DNA from: Neckera pumila
Taxonomy: Eukaryota; Streptophyta; Bryopsida; Hypnales; Neckeraceae
Length of the DNA stretch: 64,000 bases
Assembly: GCA_963969595.1 (NCBI GenBank)
Contig: OZ018411.1
Location: 30,205,445-30,269,444, forward strand
Direction of reading: 5' to 3'
In this document: positions 32,984-45,235 of the stretch, piece by piece
How positions within the stretch are numbered: the stretch's first letter is position 1
Layout of the letters: every line of letters starts with the position of its first letter
Translations under genes and position numbers: made by a program
Notes under the pieces: generated by a model
What the model saw: the letters and a program-made list of their open reading frames with translations, nothing else
Told to the model about the DNA's origin: nothing
The model's database searches: none

Positions 32984-35900
32984 TCAAATTGAGGAAATCA
33001 AGTTCTTCTTGGTCTCAAGAAATGTTTTTGGTAGTTTGACTGTGCCCAACCCCATGACTACAAAAGGAGCCCATTGATGGATACGGTAGCCATTCTTGAT
33101 CATGTCCAGCATAGATGCACGCAACGCAGATGCCACATCCAAGTCATCCTTTTTCATGGCCTTATACATACCTTCCATCAAGGTGGGTGCAGATGCATCA
33201 TCAACCTTCCACTGCGAGACAACAGTAGATGGGACTCCACTGATGAGAAGGGCTCTTGCAAGGTTGAAAGTTCCTTCACTCTTCACTTCTCCCCTGGCGG
33301 TTTCACAAGCACTCAACACTACTAGCAACATACGCCACTCGTGGTCCTTCACAATCTCCTCCGAAGTCAAGTGACACGGATCAAGCTTGACCCTCCAAGG
33401 TCCAGTATTTCCTCGACCACAATATACAAACTCTTCCTCTTGCGCTTTCAAGTATGTCCTATATATAGAAGAGGAAGTTTCATCAGATGGTTTTGTTTGA
33501 GACTCGCTGAGGTTGGACATGTCAGGACACTGTCGGGGTGTAGGGACTGGAGGCCATGCTTTTACCTTCGGATCAGCAAACTCAAGAGCTCCTTCTTTGA
33601 AATCATCATCTGCTCCTTTGCCATGGGTCGCCAAGTGCATGAGAGCTTGGTACTTTCCAGATTTAGTTGCAAGTTGAGCCCAATCCAAAACATCTTTCTT
33701 TAGAGCACTTTTCCCCTTCAGTAGATGCACATTTGGACGTCCAAGAATGTCAGCAACAGTGTCAGCCTCCTTCCCAGAATCTTTAAGACGATCTTCATCA
33801 GAGGAGAAGGCCGGGTCTCCGAGCACCAAAGCTGCTCCTGTGCCCTCCATGAGTGGGAGATTTTGAAGAATCTTTAAACGTTCATTGCATTGTTTGAGAA
33901 TGCGCAAGGAAGGTGTGCAGACAACGGTGTGGCGTTCAATCAGAAACTTCTTGGTCTCGGGATTGCGAAGAGCTGCAAATGGCACACCTGCAAGGATCTG
34001 ATGCAAAAGTCACAGTAGCTAGCTGTCAATTCGGCCATGATTGCGTATGTAGATGTCTAGTTCAACTTACACAATCTCAGATGTTGGATGAATCAAGCAA
34101 GCATAAAAGATGAAACTAGAAGGTAGACTCGCAATACCTTGTTGGCACAGATGACCAATTTGTGATCTTCTTCCATGGCATCCAATGCGGGCTGGATTGG
34201 TGAAAAAAAAGCCTCATATAGGTCCTCCAAAATTTGCATCAGTTCTTGGTCTGAGAGATCTGACTCAGGATCCTGAGACATGTGATCATGCAGGTTTTTG
34301 AGCAGGATCTTCAAGTCCTTTTCTGGTTTATATGACAGCTGCATGCCCACTTCGCCATCCTGTCAGGCAACAGAAAAATCGTGAGTGTTGAACTGTACAC
34401 TTGAAATTTACAGTTACTTCATTAGTACAAAATGAAGGGGAAAGCAAGAACATTGGAGATTCCCACTCAAAGGTGGCATTCTGTTCCACTGCATGACATG
34501 TTCCGGTAGCTGCAAATTAACTGTATTTGGGGCGCACCGGTGTTACGTAATAAATGATGAATTTCTCCCCCTCCTGCTCAGATGACTTGAAGAATTCTAG
34601 CATAACTGTGCCAGGGCCCGATACGTCTCTGCTTTCTAGTATGCTCGCAGATGCTTCTCCCCAATCGTCCATGTCAAATCTTTGTAGCTCCGATCGGGTG
34701 CTTGGGCCCATGTTTCTCTCAGTGAGTTTGAATGCAAGTGATCGGCTGTGACCTCTTTCTGCCCACAATAGTGCTTGTAAACTCCAATCCATATAACATT
34801 GAATATATTCTGATGGTTCTATCTTCGGATTTCTGATTTCTTCATGGATAACCTCATGTATTAATCTTTGTGTCAGATAATACACACTCATACCATCATG
34901 TCGCTCCAGGACTGAGATCCAAACCTTATTGGTGTCTCTCAAGCCGTATAAGAATTTATTGAGGTTTTGTCCAGAGGTCTTGAAGTGATTGAGAGCGGTT
35001 CTCAAACAATTACATGATCCATCTTCGCTATGTTTGTCATGAACGAATCTACAGCCCTTGAAGAGTAGAGCACCAAGCACCCTATTGTAGTAGGCCATTT
35101 TGTAAATGTCGTCTCTCTGTTCTGCTACTTTAAGAGCACTCTGCAGATTGTCCTGTGACAAACGAAAATGTTCCATATTTCTATCCGGATAGGCACGAAC
35201 ACCGCACGGAATGTCAGAGTTGAATGCTTTGTATAATAATAATTCGTGACAGACACCGATTTGACCATGACACCTCATCTTCTTGTCATCGTCGCCATCC
35301 GCGGAGAGCAATCCCAGGCCCTTGTGGAGACACGCAAGTGCCTCGTCCAGCTTATCTTCACTCATGCATTGTTGGCCTTGAGTCATGCGTAGTTCGAATT
35401 CATCAAACTGTTGGTCGATTTCACTCATGAGTTCTTCGGCGTCACTCATTTGTTGTACGATTTCATTACCCCATTCTTCGATTTTAATCATGAGTTGTTC
35501 GCCTTCAAAACCCTCAGAAATCCACTTCGTGATTTGGTCAGGTTTTTCATGGTTGGTATCATCGTTTGATTTAGATCTTTTAAGAATCTGCTCCCCCGAT
35601 TCAACCGCAGCTACGCATTCCTGTTCAATAACATCAGTGCCTGAATGCCCACTTTCAAGATTCTCAAGAATCCGTTCCAACGCAGCCGGGGATCTTCGTG
35701 CATCAGCTGAATCTTGAGGTAAACTCTTCTTCAAACGTTTCAGGACATGATTGCCAAGCTTGTGGGCCTTCTCATGCTCTCCCAAATTCTTTAGCAAGCC
35801 AAAAGATCGCAAGTATATTCCATCGTAAGAAGGATTCGTTTTGTCCATCAGCTTGAGCCTCTCCTCATTCCAGAATAGAGCCGCTGCAGCTCTTCCCCAC

Positions 35901-37063
35901 CTCTCGTATCGTGTACTCAACAGAGAACAAATGTAAGCCCCGACATCCAAATCGCTCATTGACCCGTCGAATACTTCAGGAATTAATTTCCGAGCTTCTG
36001 CACGTGCTTCTGCAACAAGCCGTGCTTGTCTCTCCACATTCAACAAAGTATCTGCATCATATGCCCTCTCATACATTACCTCAACAATACAAAAATTTAA
36101 CCCCCTGATTGTCGAATCCAACCCCGTGTGAACCTGAATCGCCGACAAACTTGCTCTGTAACATTCAATAGCCTCCGAATAGTCTACACGGTCAAGTCTG
36201 TAAATACGTGCTAGGTTTTCATAAGCCCATTCCAAAGTTTCAAGCCTTGCCGAGATGGGAAATTCGTCACCAGCTGCTCTCACTGCAGCTTCACACTGCC
36301 TATAGCATTGTTCTTCTGCGAATATCCGCCCTTCAGCTTTCGCAGCCGCAGCCTTTGCAGGAAATTCGCTAATTCTCTGGAGAAAGAATTTCCTCTTCTT
36401 TGTCAACCACTGATCCCAGTAGCTCTTCTTATCATTTCTTTGCAGCTTCGAATACCCTAAGCTCAACATGTAAGCAAGAGAGCTCGCAACTTCTAAGTCA
36501 TCGAGGGTCTTCCATTCATCAACGATGCCTCGAGCTTCCTCCAAGGGCAACGCATTAAGAACCGCCATGTCAGCAGCTTGATCAGATTCTTGATTCTTGT
36601 CGAATACATCAACCCACTCGAACGATGTCAAGCAATACGCAAATCTAATCTCATTGTAGGATGGTGCTACCATTCCTTCCGAGCTGGACACAACCTCTGC
36701 CCTGGTGGACAGCAACATGAAAAAATACTCAGTTGCCTTCGAGTAGTCCGGCATGAGACTGTATCTGTATAGGTTTGCAAGTGCTAGGTACACCCAACAC
36801 AGCGCCATGGGTAAATTAGAAGATCCCGCAACGTCTTTATCACCTTCTGATGCTTCTTCAAGGTAGAGCTTGCACTGCTGGTAAAACATTTCAGCTTCTA
36901 TCCCATTTCCTACAGCATCCAACCGCGCGGCTTGCTCGGCAAGCTGTTGAAATACCTCATACCATGTCTCCGTCTTTGACAACCTGCCGTTCAGGCTCTC
37001 CAATGACTCGAGTTCCAGAAATCCATTCATGGTGGAGCGTTGTATCCATCTTTCACCCTGCAT
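32984..37063 (-). CDS. TPR-CHAT caspase-like protein, three exons
   Basis: Exons are 37063-34538, 34359-34138 and 33997-32984, with introns of 178 and 140 bp, all phase 0 and GT-AG. The total is about 1253 residues. The N-terminal 750 residues are helical with TPR-like repeats (for example near 250-310 and 565-650) and a likely coiled coil at 522-560. ALLWAERGHSRSLAFKL at 764-780 is the usual lead-in to CHAT. The CHAT domain (about 815-1240) has KLVICANK, VPFAALRNPE, LIERHTVV, LMHLATHG (His 1041, codon 33623-33625), LLVVLSACETARG (Cys 1147, codon 33305-33307) and GVPSTVVSQWKVDD. The His-Cys dyad of clan CD peptidases is intact. CHAT proteins are caspase/separase relatives. The substrate here is unknown, and a role in stress or cell-death signalling is inference. 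The ATG at 37063 has an in-frame TGA two codons upstream; MNGFLE at 37030 is an alternative start. Confidence 0.9.
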
Positions 37064-38127
37064 GATTCATTCCATTATTGCATGAATCACGATTTCCTGA
37101 GTCCTTACATGAGTCCGCGTATGAGTCTCTATGTGCTGTAGACTTCTAATTCACTCTTGCATACTTGCATCCTTTAGACTCTCTAACAGTGTCAGGTACG
37201 TGACCCATCCCGGATTTGCACAATCGCTTGCTAACAATGACATATAATAACAAACTACGCAGGAGCTGTGTCTCTCTAGACAACCAATGAAAACCAGCTG
37301 AGATATCCTGTACGTCATATTCACATGGAATTAAGAAACAACATCAAATATGTGGGTTAGAAATAAAGATATCTATTCATCAATGAAAGCAGTTTGCTAA
37401 ATCTAGAACCCAAAGAGAACTCCAAAGGATTACTGCTCTAGAATTTCAAGGGTGCATGGACCCTGCTTTGACCAGCAAACCTGATCCACATTGGAAAACA
37501 TTGAGAACCCCTCTTACCAAACTAGGGGCAAAATTAGATCCTATTTGCATGTAAGAAGCCATAATTGGTATCTGAATGAAGTAGAACGAGCAGAGACTGA
37601 ATGAAGCAAACGCTATCCGATGTGTTTCTTTCACATCATTTCGGCAAACACAACCGGGGTAAAAGGAGGATACAGGCTGAGATTGAGTATATTCAAGCTC
37701 AGACTACTTAGGGTTTCAGAGATGTTACAAAAAAAGACCATTGCAGCTAAGTATATATCTCATGGAACACCATGAGACGTACTCCTGGTGCAATTGAACC
37801 ATACCTACCGTTTTGGAGGCAGAATACAAATCCAATTGTCACTCAAACGAATCAAATTGGAAAGCAGGAAGACAGTGACATGTACCTGGCCTGGACGGAG
37901 CAATGTCAACATGGTTTCCTCCTCAGTTTCCTCCTGAAATGTCCCTTCGCGCCCACAGCAAAGCCTTCAGTCCTCCCAAAAAATGAGCTCCTATCTCCTC
38001 GGCCTATAAATCTGAACTGAAACTCCAAGTTACTCGATGAGTATTTGTGTTCAACCAACGAGTACAAGTGAATCCCTCGCACCCAAAGACTCTTAATATC
38101 AGCGTGAAGGCTACAACGCGTCGACGC
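37064..38127 (-). promoter_or_regulatory. Upstream region of CHAT gene
   Basis: No supported coding frame. Promoter and 5' leader sequence of the CHAT gene would lie here. An AG directly inside the ATGCAG at 37063-37058 could alternatively be an acceptor for an upstream leader exon. No clear TATA box was assigned. Confidence 0.35.
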
Positions 38128-38570
38128 GTAGGAGGGCCACAAATGGACTATTTAATTCCACCCACCTCATCAATGACTGTAGGGTACATTGTGTCTGTAA
38201 GGTTTCTATAAGATGTCTGTTTTGTGTCTATAAGATGTCTGTAAGGCGATGGGCCCAGAAGCCTCCCAAACCGGTGTCTGTAAGGTGTCTGTAAGGTGTC
38301 TGTAAGGTGTCTGTACTGTACAGGGCTAAGGGGATTACAGACTCCTTATTGCCCCAACCAAGGGTGAACGTAAAAAATTGTCCTCTCACTTTGTGCTTGT
38401 TCTTTTTTCATCTTGACATACTCAGATGAAGTTATCCATCGGATACTTATTAAGGTAGGAGGGCCATAGATGGACCATTTCAGTCCACCCACCTCATCAA
38501 TGACTGTAGGGTACATTGTGTCTGTACTGTAAGATGTCTCTTTTGTGTCTGTAAGATGAGCGACCTATTT
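38128..38570. repeat. GTGTCTGTAAG minisatellite and 327-bp duplication
   Basis: Eleven-base GGTGTCTGTAA units are strung at 38185-38255 and 38272-38322. A longer block (TAGGAGGGCCA...TCATCAATGACTGTAGGGTACATTGTGTCTGTA) occurs at 38128 and again at 38456. More GTCTGTAAGATG copies follow at 38535 and 38865. Confidence 0.8.
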
Positions 38571-38909
38571 TTGAATAATGTGCCCATTAATCTAGAGGAT
38601 GGTTCATGCATTCCGCTTGAAATTGTCGTGGAGGACGCAGCAGATCAATCCGCAGATTCCGCACAGCAGACTGACTAGCTGTGTAACGCATTTGGGGAGC
38701 TGCGCTTCTGCAACGCTAATTTGTAGAGGATTAGTAACTGGTTTACAGCTTAAGTAACTGGTTCACAGCTTATAATTCAGCTTATAATCCAGCTTATAAT
38801 AAGCTGGATGGGTGAAAATCAAAGAAAGCCTCTTAGTCTAGCTAGCTAGGTCCTCCAGATGTCTGTCTGTAAGATGTCTGTATCGTACTATACTGTGCAC
38901 TATTTGAAA
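38571..38909. other. No gene seen; short CAGCTTATAAT direct repeats
   Basis: CAGCTTATAAT-like 11-12-bp units are repeated at about 38725-38810. The rest is unassigned. Confidence 0.5.
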
Positions 38910-39106
38910 TAAGGTAGAAGCACCCAATGGCACCTCTGTACCTAATATCTAGGAAGGGGCGTCATTTTGGAATGCAAATCTAGGCGGGCCATACATAGCT
39001 TATCAATTCGGTCAACAAATAATAAGCTATGTTTGAATTGTCTACATTTAGATCCTGAAATGACACCCATTCCTAGAAAGGGATGTCATTGGGTGCCTCT
39101 ACCTTA
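38910..39106. mobile_element. Hairpin MITE, about 197 bp
   Basis: It begins TAAGGTAGAAGCACCCAATG and ends with the near-exact reverse complement CATTGGGTGCCTCTACCTTA. The arms continue pairing inward for about 65 bp (CTAGGAAGGGGCGTCATTTT against AATGACACCCATTCCTAG). Such fold-back, gene-free elements are typical of Tc1/mariner-type or similar MITEs. The family is not determined. Confidence 0.75.
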
Positions 39107-39360
39107 GAAGTCTGGCGGTTTGTATCCACAATGCCAATAGCCTCCCATATGAGTCGCAACATTAATTTAACAACTATGTTCACAAGGCGGCATACCTATG
39201 TGTGTTTTACTCTATGAAAAAAGAGCATGGGCTTATAGTTGTCCCCAATGAAGCAAAAATAAATTTCCAAAAATCTAACTATATAGATGTTTAAAGAGCC
39301 TGCTTACTAGTATGCATTTCGATTTTCAGTGCAAAGTTGCATAGGAGTTCTAAGATTATA

Positions 39361-39947
39361 TTAACCCCTAAAGTCTATTGGCCCTATAGGGGCCAAAATG
39401 CGACTTCGAATAGGCTCATACAATCTCAATACTCATCATAATTTTCTAAGACTTTTTGTGAAGCTAGAAAAATACATAAGCTTTTTGGGAATATAGTTTT
39501 TATTGCAATTGGTGCCTGGAAACAAAAGTTATGGCACAAAATCCTAAAAACGTAGGTTAGCGGGTGGCCCAATAAAAATCACAAAAAGTCAAAAGAATTT
39601 TTTTTAATTTTTTTTCCTAAAATATTATATTTTTGTCTATATGTGAAACTTTGATTCATTCTATATGGGCTGGTGATGAGAAAGTTATGGTCAATCTTGT
39701 TTTTTGGGCAATCTAAGCATGTTCTTGATAAAGAATTCTTTATCCAACTTTGAATGCTAATATCTTCCAATCCGTACGGTCAAATTTGATGAATTTTTAC
39801 CACATGATTTCAGACAAGTGAAGTACAAGATCCTATGGTTAGATTCTTTAAAAAGACATTTTTTCTACTTTCTTGGGTGAATGCAACAAAAATGGCAATT
39901 TTGAGTGGTTTCTAATAAAAAGATGGCCTTGGAATTCTAGGGATTAA
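39361..39947 (-). mobile_element. piggyBac-like TTAA element, copy 2 (579 bp)
   Basis: TTAA at 39361-39364 and at 39944-39947 flank ends CCCCTAAAGTC and TCTAGGGA. Read on the minus strand, the inside matches the first half of the element at 25749: CCAAGGCCATC, CCACTCAAAATTGCCATTTT, AGGATCTTGTACTTCACTTG, AAGATATTAGCATTCAAAGTT. It is shorter than copies 1 and 3 by about 340 bp. Confidence 0.72.
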
Positions 39948-42502
39948 GTTCTAGTATTCAATTTTGAGTATGTTGGCCCTCCCCATAATATTTGAGATAC
40001 TTACATACAACAGTTTTTTTGGATTGCAGGTTACATAAACAACTAAAATTGTGTTAGCACCCTAAAATATACTTCCAAAAACCTTAAGTTCAAATGAAGA
40101 GCTACCAAACTCACTACACAATCCACCTTGCAATTGCTGAAATAATGTTTTTGGTAAGTAGAAATTGCAAAAAACTCCAAAGCAACAATGGAATGTTCAA
40201 ATTTTCAAAGGTGAAAATCATGAAAAACACTTTATACTTTCCATTGGAACCAAATTCAAAGCAAATGGATGAATACAATTTTTTTTAAATCAATTCAAGT
40301 GAAATTGGCAAGCTTTGCATACAGTTGAGAAATCAAGTAAAATTTGTAAGCTTTACTCTTCCACTAAGATGAATGTACCCATACCCGATAACTTAAGGGA
40401 TTAACCAACAGATATTGAGCAATTTAAGGCACAAGAATTTTTTACCATATAGAAAGATAAGAAATATGGGGATTCCCAAATGTTTGTATTTTTATTCCCA
40501 AAATTGAAATTACTATGAATTTTGGGAGTCAAAAAGTTGTCAGAACTAGTAGCCAATCTCTAGGATCATCCAATTCCGACCATCTAAAAACTGCTTTTCC
40601 GCTCACTATTTTTTATCTTTCTTCTTCACTACTTTGGGACATGTCATAACCTTATTAGTCCCAACCTTGAAAAAACACAATCCAAGCTTTCTAGCCGTGG
40701 TTGGAAATAGTGCCCCCTACAGGTTGGTTATGGGTCAAGATTGACTATGGGTACATTTACCTTAAAGGTCCATGTACGCCTTTGAGGGCTTCTCAAAAAC
40801 AAAATATTTACCTTTTTCAATGAAAAATAAAAGTTTCCAATAGTTAACCTTCAATACAACTCGTAAAATTCTTTAGAAAGGTCAAAGGAATTTATCTGCC
40901 CACACCAAAATGAGCCTAAAATTTCGAGGCAACCATATATGGTCACTCAGCATGAGGGGATAAGGATAGTTCTGCACAAATATTGTTGTTTGTGGAGCTC
41001 CTAGCTACCAAGTCACTTAACACTAAATTCATTAGAATGAGATAATGGGGACCTCTCAAAATAATATTTATCCATTTGTAGGGTGAAAAAATTGAAGTTG
41101 AGTTGTATCCTATTTCAATTTCAAGACATTTAGTTCATTAATTAAAGAGTAGTTTCCATTAAACTGAGAGTTTTAGATAGTCAAAGTTTTCTTGAACAAT
41201 TTTGGTTCAATCTAATGATAATAATTGCCCATATAATAATAATAATTGCCCATATAAGTGGATGTTGTTTTGGCTGTTGAGCACTAAGTCATGAACTCAG
41301 TGGTTGGTTGTAAAAGATTGTTATCTCATTTAGGTGGCCTGGATTTTGATTTCCATTGAATTTGTATGAGCACCTATGGATTTTATACAACTTAGTGCTC
41401 CTAAATAAGCTTTGCAAGCAAGAAAGTTGTAATAAGCAACCAATTCTCTTCCCATTGAACACAAAATTATTAAGCTTCATTGGAGGGTCCTTTTGCCCCC
41501 CTCCCCCGACCCCGAAAAATAGGAGTCCTCTTAGCAAATGAGATTGCAATCAATGACAGGTTGTGCTGCTCCACCAATCCAATGTGTTGTCTTATAACTT
41601 AATTCTCCCCCCAGGGATCTTGGAGGAAATTATACCTCCACCTTGGGAGAGAGACCGCAACCAGTTAACAATTTTATAAGTTTATCTAAGTGCTTATGAA
41701 ATTTATATAACTTAGTGTTGCTAAATAAGCTTGCTAGGCAAGAAAGTTTTAGCAACCAACTCGTTTTCTTCCCAAAACCCTAAACTTCACAAATAGGGAG
41801 TTGAATTGAATCTTTTGAAGACAACTAAAGAACAAATTAAAAGTGCATTTCATTTAGAGAATATTTCAAAGGTTCCAAAACTAATTTGCACTTAGAATGT
41901 AGATCAATACTGGAGGTGAGATAGACTAGGATGAAGTTTTGAGTTAGTTTAGAGTAGATGTGGATGAAAGTCACCCGTATTGGACCGATTCAAGTGAACT
42001 AAATATTTGAAAATTAGAATAAATTCTAAGTTCAATCTCAAAATCCAAAGTAGGTTTATATCGGTTAAATTGATAGAAACCAACAAATGATGTTTAATGG
42101 TTAGATTAGAGAACTCTTAGAAAAAAAGTCCATTTGAAACAAAAATTTATATTTTAGTAAATGGCATTAAAAACTCTACAAACTAGGCTAGTGGGAGTTT
42201 AGACTTGATTAACCTTTGCTAGTCCTTCTTTTTTTACTTATCTTAGCTAAAATTGTCCAAAAGTAATAATTTTCTATTACATTGTTTTAGACATTATACT
42301 TAGATCATCTAAGAAGTAGAAAGACACATCATTTGTCCATTGCTTGCAATGGACAAATAGACAACGCATTAGACACCAACTGAAGAATTCAAGAAAAACA
42401 AGAATCTAATTGTGCATATTTTATTGTAAAGGTGAAGATAAAACGCTCACAAGAATATAGAAGATGGTAAGAAAAATTTGGTGTTCAATTGGTGGGCGAT
42501 AA
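39948..42502. other. No gene seen; minor duplications
   Basis: AT-rich. A 19-bp direct repeat ATAATTGCCCATATAA occurs at 41221 and 41243. A longer diverged duplication is seen at about 41370-41470 and 41690-41790 (AACTTAGTGYTSCTAAATAAGC, GCAAGAAAGTT, CAACCAA). A perfect small hairpin, TTTGTCCATTGC/GCAATGGACAAA, lies at about 42333-42358. No supported ORF. Confidence 0.55.
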
Positions 42503-42807
42503 CATTAGATGAGATTCAGGGGTCTTGGAGGGCGCTGAGTTCCCTTACTGTTTGCTGCGCTCCCAGACTGCGGGAATGCAGCAGCAACAACTGGCTGACG
42601 TGGCACAGCGACTGCCACGTCATTTTTTGAATGAAATAAAAATAATAATAATAATCATTTTGCTTAAAATGATATTTTGGTAGTATTGTTTGTTTGTTTT
42701 TTGAAAATAAAAATTTCTGACACCCACTTACCGGCGTTCACTAAATCTGGGCAGATCAAGGAACGGGCCTGAAACGGCCCAGCAAGACCCCCGAGTATCA
42801 TCTAATG
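42503..42807. mobile_element. Small terminal-inverted-repeat element, about 305 bp
   Basis: The left end, CATTAGATGA followed by TCAGGGGTCTTGGAGGGC, pairs with the right end, GCCCAGCAAGACCCCCGAGT followed by TCATCTAATG. That is about 31 bp with few mismatches. The interior has a GC-rich part and an AT-rich part and no ORF. The exact boundary and target duplication are unclear, because the ends themselves could be partly duplicated target. Confidence 0.55.
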
Positions 42808-44010
42808 AAGCAACTTTGAAGGAGACAATTGAACCTTCTACTTTGTTGAAAGACGGCATTTGGTCTTCAACTCAAATTAACCCCTAAAGGACCAAATGAC
42901 GTTTTTTGGCAATGTAGCAATTATTGGTAGCTCACTACGAACAAAAATTTCATTTTTTCTCTTTGAAAATTTCACACAATATGTGCCCGAGGAGTTGCTT
43001 TAAGGCCCAACAATTTTCAAAACTTTTATCTATATGGTTAGAAAGTTATTGGATGATATGCCATTTTTAGTGGTTGGCGGGCAGCTCAAAAAAATTCTGA
43101 AAAATCACTTTTAAGAAAAAGAAAAATCTGAAATTGGCTTTCTAGATTTACATATATGTAAAAAGATTTGAATAATTTGGTTTTGATTTATGAGATGAAA
43201 ATGATGAAGTGTTCTAGTTTGCGGGCAGTTATACATTTCTTGCTCTAAAATAAACTTTGAAGTCCTTTATTTAACTCTATTTTTTATATTTTTTGAAAAA
43301 AAGAAAAGCATAGGATGTAGATTGTTTATTACAACACTACAACCGTTGGGATTGGCTTTTTCAATTCCATAATTAAATCTTAACAATTTAGTGTTTTGAA
43401 TCATTTTCTACTTCTTTCTAAAACCTATTTTTTCCTGTGTGTTGTGCAATTTCAAATGATCTGAAATTGTTCAAGCATGTAGCCAACTTGCTTGGAAGAA
43501 TGAATCCAAGGAGTAACCACCAATTTGGACATTTTTTCATTTAAATGTGATCTTGTGAAGTGCAGCTGCCCAATTTTTTGCAGGGCCAAAACAAGGGTTT
43601 TTGTCAATTCAAATGCTAATATCTTGCAATCTATAAGGAGGAAAGTTTTGAAAATTTTCCTACATATTTTCAAACAAGCTTACTACAAGATCCTACGGTT
43701 ACATGTGTCCAAAACGTTTTTGTTCTAAAATTTGGTACTTGTACTAGAAATGGCAGTTTTGGAGCGTTTTTGGTGAAAACATAGTCTCTGACCTTTAGGG
43801 GTTAAAATGACAAAGGAAGATCAACTTGCTGAAGATTGTAAGGCTCGTGAGGAGTTTGCTGAGGATGATGCCATTGCAAGACAAACTTACAATCATCTAT
43901 TGCAATCTTTCCAAGTGGGACATGGTCTTTTTAAAGGATGCTTTGTTGCCATTCAGCAGATGGTAATACAAAGCCTATATGGATTGCCAAAGCGTTGTCT
44001 AATCCTTTAA
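42802..44010 (+). pseudogene. Unknown ORF split by a TTAA element
   Basis: The frame at 42802-42876 (SNEATLKETIEPSTLLKDGI) and the frame after the element at 43803-44010 (TKEDQLAEDCKAREEFAEDD) are in register when the insert and one TTAA are removed. The reading frame therefore crosses the target site without a stop for about 90 codons. The product is not recognised and may be part of an older mobile element. Its true start is not visible. Confidence 0.4.
42877..43805 (-). mobile_element. piggyBac-like TTAA element, copy 3 (921 bp)
   Basis: TTAA at 42877-42880 and 43802-43805 flank terminal inverts CCCCTAAAGG and CCTTTAGGGG. Read on the minus strand, it follows copy 1 in order (CTCCAAAACTGCCATTT, GGATCTTGTAGTAAGCTTGT, TGCAAGATATTAGCATTTG) and has nearly the same length (921 versus 918). 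No transposase frame. Confidence 0.78.
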
Positions 44011-44754
44011 TAATCCAAATCATCCGAGCTATGTGCTAATTCAATATTTTTGTCCCACGTCAAGAGAGCCAAATGTTGAGGAGTATTATAAAAACTAGGT
44101 GGGTCTCTTCCAAAATAATTCATCAGAAAGTTGATAAGACCCAAAATCCATTTTGGAAGGAACAAATTCTCTGATGATGGCATGGAAATTAGGTCAAGAA
44201 GGATAAACTTGAGTGTATCCCATCTACCCAGATTGATGTTATCAACAAAAAGTAGGCTTTGTATAATACCACTTAAGCATATAGAAATAGAAAACTATGC
44301 ACATACATACAAATATTTAAAATGGTTTCAAAATTACTCTTGTGGTAAAATCTCATCATGATGAAGTCCTCACGAATGGTCAAGTTCTTTTGTTCATGAT
44401 TTTCTATTATTTATTAATTTATACCTCTTTGTATCTATTTTCTATAACAAAGTGTCTTCTTATAGTATTGTCTTAGTCTTCACGAGTAGTTCCTAGTACT
44501 TGCAACAATATTTTTAGTTATTGATGTTCCCAATCAATGGTTGAGATTGTTCCGCTACAAAATATTCATAGTATTCAGCACAAAAATTATAGATTTTACC
44601 AAGACACTACAAAATTGACCACCAATTCTTGCAATGACCCATGCAACCACATGTCTATATATCCGATTGAATAACCTTGCATTTAATTAGTGGATAGTCA
44701 ATGATAAATGAAATACAACTATTTGATGCCTTAATAAATAATTGTCAAACAAGA
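44011..44754. other. No gene seen
   Basis: AT-rich unassigned sequence with only short chance frames. Confidence 0.5.
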
Positions 44755-45235
44755 GAATGCTGGGTAGCGAGCATGGAGCGGTGAGCGGGAAGTGAGGATT
44801 GGGGAGCGGGGAGCTAAAATATTAAAAGGAAAAACAAAAAAGTGGAAAAAATATGGAGGAAGAATTGGATGAAAGTTGATAGAAAAATGGATGAAACTTT
44901 AGGAAAAATTCATGAAATTGGATGGAAGAAATGGAAGAAAATGGTTGGAGAAAATGGATGAAAGAAATCAGAAAAAATGGATGAAAGTGATTGAAAAAAA
45001 TGGATGAAAGTTGGTGAAATTTTAGTGAAATTAGATGAAAGTGGATGAAAAAAATAGATGAAAGTTGGTGAAAGTATGGATGAAAATTTTGGATGAAAGA
45101 AGATGAAAGTGGATGAAAAAAATGGTTGAAAATTGGTGAAAATTTGGATGAAAATGGATGAAGAAAATGGATGAAATTTTTTCAGAAATGGATAAAAGGT
45201 TAGGAAAAAAATGAAAGAGAAAAGGTTGAGATCTA
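44755..45235 (-). repeat. Degenerate GGATGAAAG simple repeat
   Basis: Irregular GGATGAAAG/GGATGAAAT units with a GGAGCGG-rich flank at 44775-44812. It is the inverted relative of 7180-7600, and both share the CCGCTC-type tail on the same side of the array. Confidence 0.72.

Noticed and set aside
34517..37063. CHAT exon 1 frame taken as a separate 848-residue protein
   Set aside because: The last six codons before the TAA lie after a GT donor at 34537-34536, and the downstream exons complete a CHAT domain in phase.
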